Assembly (NCBI GenBank): GCA_029938985.1
Contig: JAOZTW010000198.1
Span: forward strand, 1 to 8,469
Direction of reading: 5' to 3'
Source: Bacteroidales bacterium
GTDB taxonomy: Bacteria; Bacteroidota; Bacteroidia; Bacteroidales; JAOZQN01
DNA: 8,469 nucleotides
Shown here: positions 5,154 to 8,469 of the stretch, in pieces
Position numbering within the stretch: the stretch's first letter is position 1
Layout: each line of letters starts with the position of its first letter
Translations under genes and position numbers: made by a program
The notes under the pieces: generated by a model
The model's database searches: none
The model's input: only the letters and a program-made list of their open reading frames with translations
Told to the model about the DNA's origin: nothing

Positions 5154-6034
5154 TGAAAAATAATGGAATTATTATATTAGTTTTGTTATTAATTTTGTCC
5201 TGTCAAAAGCCTTTGCAGATTGATTATCCGGTAATGGAAGAAAAACTGGTTGTTAATTGCTTGTTTGCTCCTGATACCGTTTTTCAAGTACAAGTTAGCA
5301 AAAGTCAAAAAACAGACGATAGTCTATATGCTACAATAACCGATGCTGTTTGCGAACTATGGGCAAATAATAAATTATTAGAACAATTAGAGAATAACAA
5401 TACTGCAACTTATTGTTCAACAATATTGCCAGAAATAGGAAAAACTTATACACTAATAGTAAAACACCCAAAATACGAAAACATAAGTGCCACAAGTAGT
5501 GTTCCTGATATTCCTATAATATCTAATTTTAATTTAACCGATTATCTTGCTAACTATGATATAAATAGTGAATCCTATCTTTCAGGATTAGAACTAAATA
5601 TAAACGATGACGCAACAACAGATAATTATTATAAATTAGATTTTGTAATTAGTGATGGTTTTTTGTCGGACTGTGGAGGCTTTATCAGTAACGATATTGT
5701 ACTTGTAACCGAGGATTTATTTGAATTTTCTCCAATTTTTTTATATTTTTCAGATGAGCTATTTAATGGGCAAACATATAATTTAAGTTTTATGGCTTCA
5801 ACTCCGCAAACAGACAAAGATTTTAGTATAATTTATAAAGCAAAATCGTTAAGCAAAGAACATTATTATTATACTAAAAAAATGTTAATATACCAGCATC
5901 ATAAAGAAAACGGAGAAATGTTGCAAGCAATAGAACCTATGCTAATGTATTCTAATATTCAAAATGGGTATGGAATTTTTGCTGGTTTTTCCCAAAAAAT
6001 TGACTCGCTTAATTATCATATAACCAATAAATAA
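5153..6034 (+). CDS. DUF4249 family lipoprotein (second copy)
   Basis: The protein has 293 residues. The signal ends in the lipobox LILSC with the lipidated Cys at 17. QKPLQIDYP, KLVVNCLFAPDTVF (31-44), TYTLIVKHPKYENISATSSVP (98-118) and NGYGIFAGF (271-279) match the 3595 protein in the same order, so the two are paralogues within one operon. The middle region (about 120-260) has diverged strongly, as expected if the two bind different ligands or partners. It begins on the last base of the barrel C stop and ends 9 nt before the TonB-dependent receptor, so of the DUF4249 proteins here it is the most likely direct partner of that receptor. No enzymatic motif is visible. Confidence 0.9.
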   Translation: MKNNGIIILVLLLILSCQKPLQIDYPVMEEKLVVNCLFAPDTVFQVQVSKSQKTDDSLYATITDAVCELWANNKLLEQLENNNTATYCSTILPEIGKTYTLIVKHPKYENISATSSVPDIPIISNFNLTDYLANYDINSESYLSGLELNINDDATTDNYYKLDFVISDGFLSDCGGFISNDIVLVTEDLFEFSPIFLYFSDELFNGQTYNLSFMASTPQTDKDFSIIYKAKSLSKEHYYYTKKMLIYQHHKENGEMLQAIEPMLMYSNIQNGYGIFAGFSQKIDSLNYHITNK

Positions 6035-6043
6035 TTCCTTTTT

Positions 6044-8404
6044 ATGAAAAAAAAACTTTTTATTGTTTTAATAATTTTCTCATCCTTAAATCTTTCTTTG
6101 TTTGCACAAAAAATTACTATAAGTGGTTATGTACATAGCAAAGAAACAGGCGAAAAACTTATTGGAGCCTATGTTTTTATCAACAACACAACAAAAGGAA
6201 CAACTACCAATAGCTTTGGATTTTATAGTTTTACTGTAAACAATTCGGACAGTATTAATCTAATTGCTTCTTATATAGGGTGTAAACCTGAAACAAAAAG
6301 TTTTATTTCAAGCCAAAATATAAATGTAAATTTTTATTTAGAAACAAATACTAATATTGGAACAGTACAAGTAACCGCCACAATACCAATAGAAAAGCGT
6401 AACGAAATGGGAGTTTTAGAAATTCCCATCAAACAATTAGAACTAATACCCACACTTGGAGCTGAGGTAGATATAATGAAAGCCTTTCAATTAATGCCAG
6501 GTGTGCAATCGGGCAACGAGGGTGGTAGTGGTCTGTATGTTAGAGGAGGTAGCCCCGACGAAAATCTTATACTTGTAGACGATGTTCCGCTTTATTATGT
6601 AAATCATTTTGGTGGTTTTATTTCTGTTTTTAATATTGACGCTATAAATTCGGTAAAACTGATAAAGGGCGGATTTCCTGCACATTATGGTAGTCGTTTA
6701 TCTTCGGTTATGGACGTGAGAATGAAAGACGGTAACATGAAAGAATATCACGGAAATTATGCCATTGGCTTAATAACATCAAAAATAGCCTTTGAAGGTC
6801 CTATTAAAAAAGATAAATCTTCATTTTTAATATCCTTTCGAGGTATGCCTTGGGAGTTGTTAATTAGACCACTCAGTTCAATAGCAACCGGCTATGTTAG
6901 TATGGGCTATAATTTTTATGACCTCAATGCTAAACTTAACTATAAATTTAGTGCCAAAGACAGAATTTATTTTAGCTTCTATAAAGGGGACGATAATTTG
7001 ATTGTAAGTTTAATAGACCTTTACGATTTAAACGACATGAAAGGAAAAATGAAACTTCGTTGGGGCAACACACTGTCAGCTCTTCGTTGGAATCATGTAT
7101 ATGGTTCAAAATTGTTCTCCAACACCACACTTTCATATACAAAATACAGATATTTAACCGAGTATAATTTTAAAAATACCTTAGAGCAAGACAAATTTTT
7201 TCAACAATTTGCCACTGGAATTAGCGACATTATGTTAAAATCTGATTTTGAATATTCTCTTATCAACAACTACAAACTAAAATTTGGTTTTAATAGTGTG
7301 TTCCATAATTTTACTCCTGGCAATACCAAGTACTCAATCACCGAAAGTGGAATAAAAACAATGGATACAACAATAAGTTATGCCAGTCTTCAAGTACCCG
7401 AAAACAGAATTTATGTTGAAAATATGTTTAAAATAGGAAGGTGGGTAAATGGTAATTTTGGACTTCACGCATCGCATTATTATGTAAATAAAACCAGTTT
7501 TTACTCGTTTCAACCTCGCTTGTTATTAAATTTTTTGATAAGCAAAAAAATATCTATCAAGGCAAGTTATGCAGAAATGCAACAAAACGTACACCTACTA
7601 AGTAGCAACACAGTGAGTGCTCCTATGGATATATGGATACCTGCCACCAAAGAGATAGCACCAAGCAATAGTCGTCAAATAGCAGGAGGAGTTTACAAAA
7701 GTTTTGGAAACGGATTATTTGAATTTAGCATAGAGGCATATCATAAAACATCTGATAATTTGATAGCCTACAAAGAAGGTACTTCATTTGCTGGTATTGC
7801 CAAAAACTGGGACGAAAAAATAGAAACAAACGGCAAAGGAACGTCTTATGGTGTTGAATTATTATTGCAAAAAAAAACCGGAAAAACAACTGGTTGGCTT
7901 GCTTATACGTATTCAAAATCAGACCGTAGATTTGAAAACCTCAATAATGGAGAAGTTTTTTCTGCCAAATACGACCGCAGACATGATATCAGCATTGTTT
8001 TTATTCATAAATTTAATAAAAAAATTGATTTTTCGGCATGTTGGGTTTTTGGTTCTGGCTATCCATACACTTTGCCTATTGGTAAGTATGAAATGGTTAA
8101 CGAAGGAGCAACAAATAGTGCAGAAAACTGGAACAATAATAGTGTTTGGTTTGATGAAACAGTATTTATATATGCAGACCGTAACACCTACCGAATGCGA
8201 AATTATCATCGTATGGATTTAGGTATGAATTTTAAAAAACAAAAAAAACGAGGATTAAGAACTTGGACAATAAGTGTTTACAACGCATACAATCGTCAAA
8301 ATCCTTATTATTATTTTACAAAAGTAAAAAATAATAATGTGAAACTTTATCAACAATCACTCTTCCCAGTAATCCCCTCAATAAGCTATAGTTTTAAATT
8401 TTAA
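6044..8404 (+). CDS. TonB-dependent outer-membrane receptor with N-terminal carboxypeptidase-regulatory-like domain
   Basis: The protein has 786 residues. After a signal peptide (likely cleavage LFA-QKI after residue 21) comes a CarboxypepD_reg-like domain (about 24-101: ISGYVHSKETGEKLIGAYVFI..., GFYSF). A TVQVTA segment at 107-112 lies where the TonB-contacting region is expected. The plug domain is at about 125-235 (MPGVQSGNEGGSGLYVRGGSPDENLILVDDVPLYY; GGFPAHYGSRLSSVMDVRMKDG). The beta-barrel fills 235-786 and ends in SYSFKF with a terminal Phe. It should import a substrate across the outer membrane using TonB-ExbBD energy. At 786 residues it is shorter than typical SusC (about 1,000) and in the range of receptors paired with DUF4249 rather than SusD. 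It is the last gene of the cluster. The substrate cannot be read from the sequence; no metal-, heme- or glycan-specific gene is adjacent. Confidence 0.92.
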   Translation: MKKKLFIVLIIFSSLNLSLFAQKITISGYVHSKETGEKLIGAYVFINNTTKGTTTNSFGFYSFTVNNSDSINLIASYIGCKPETKSFISSQNINVNFYLETNTNIGTVQVTATIPIEKRNEMGVLEIPIKQLELIPTLGAEVDIMKAFQLMPGVQSGNEGGSGLYVRGGSPDENLILVDDVPLYYVNHFGGFISVFNIDAINSVKLIKGGFPAHYGSRLSSVMDVRMKDGNMKEYHGNYAIGLITSKIAFEGPIKKDKSSFLISFRGMPWELLIRPLSSIATGYVSMGYNFYDLNAKLNYKFSAKDRIYFSFYKGDDNLIVSLIDLYDLNDMKGKMKLRWGNTLSALRWNHVYGSKLFSNTTLSYTKYRYLTEYNFKNTLEQDKFFQQFATGISDIMLKSDFEYSLINNYKLKFGFNSVFHNFTPGNTKYSITESGIKTMDTTISYASLQVPENRIYVENMFKIGRWVNGNFGLHASHYYVNKTSFYSFQPRLLLNFLISKKISIKASYAEMQQNVHLLSSNTVSAPMDIWIPATKEIAPSNSRQIAGGVYKSFGNGLFEFSIEAYHKTSDNLIAYKEGTSFAGIAKNWDEKIETNGKGTSYGVELLLQKKTGKTTGWLAYTYSKSDRRFENLNNGEVFSAKYDRRHDISIVFIHKFNKKIDFSACWVFGSGYPYTLPIGKYEMVNEGATNSAENWNNNSVWFDETVFIYADRNTYRMRNYHRMDLGMNFKKQKKRGLRTWTISVYNAYNRQNPYYYFTKVKNNNVKLYQQSLFPVIPSISYSFKF

Positions 8405-8417
8405 AAATGAAATTCAG

Positions 8418-8469
8418 TTGAAATTCATTGTATTTTTATTTTTACAAATAAAATTTTACTACCTTAATA
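8418..8469 (+). CDS. Possible start of a further exported protein (cut by window end)
   Basis: From TTG 8418 the frame is open to the window end and reads LKFIVFLFLQIKFYYLN, which resembles a signal-peptide start. The ATG at 8407 is followed by a stop after four codons and shares TGAAATTCA with the TTG site, as if the start region had been duplicated. Only 17 codons are visible and the start codon is not ATG, so this may be chance. Confidence 0.2.
   Translation, partial: MKFIVFLFLQIKFYYLN

Noticed and set aside
7919..8209. Minus-strand ORF of 96 codons opposite the receptor gene
   Set aside because: It is antisense to a well-supported barrel region and has no recognisable motif.
7848..8222. 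Plus-strand ORF of 124 codons within the receptor gene
   Set aside because: It is an alternative frame of the TonB-dependent receptor barrel, whose own frame is open over the whole stretch and recognisable to its C-terminal Phe.
8405..8469. Terminator after the receptor gene
   Set aside because: Only a 5-bp TTGTA/TACAA pairing around a long T-rich loop is present, too weak to call.

Overview
The window looks like AT-rich Bacteroidetes (Bacteroidota) DNA. The signs are lipoproteins with short lipoboxes, SusC-like outer-membrane proteins with an N-terminal carboxypeptidase-regulatory-like domain, DUF4249-type lipoproteins, A-rich leaders instead of Shine-Dalgarno sites, and TTG/TAnnTTTG promoter-like motifs. 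Every convincing gene is on the + strand. No RNA gene, CRISPR array, transposase or recombinase gene is visible.

Layout. Positions 1-261 are the 3' end of a DUF4249 lipoprotein gene, followed by a 16-base stub (267-282) of the beta-barrel gene that follows its paralogue further down. The stub has a stop at codon 3 and then loses homology beside a repeat-derived motif. Next comes a 373-residue orphan lipoprotein (505-1626) with a candidate promoter and a strong 5'-UTR hairpin. The 1627-1954 gap holds a perfect 21-bp inverted repeat flanking 126 bp, directly upstream of a small outer-membrane beta-barrel gene (1955-2500). The 2501-2919 gap holds a 114-bp fold-back repeat and a promoter.

From 2920 to 8404 there is an apparent operon: a small barrel gene broken by an insertion of about 103 nt, a DUF4249 lipoprotein, a second small barrel, a second DUF4249 lipoprotein, and a TonB-dependent receptor. 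The intergenic distances are 20, 5, -1 and 9 nt.

Functional reading (inference). The TonB-dependent receptor is probably an active importer. The DUF4249 lipoproteins are probably its surface or periplasmic partners, and the small barrels are co-transcribed envelope proteins of unknown role. The barrel-lipoprotein pair occurs twice in tandem, and further copies lie upstream in decayed or separated form, so the locus appears to have expanded and diversified by duplication. The most interesting points are the possible invertible promoter at 1746-1913, the repeated barrel-DUF4249 module, and the mosaic identity between the two near-identical DUF4249 3' ends.
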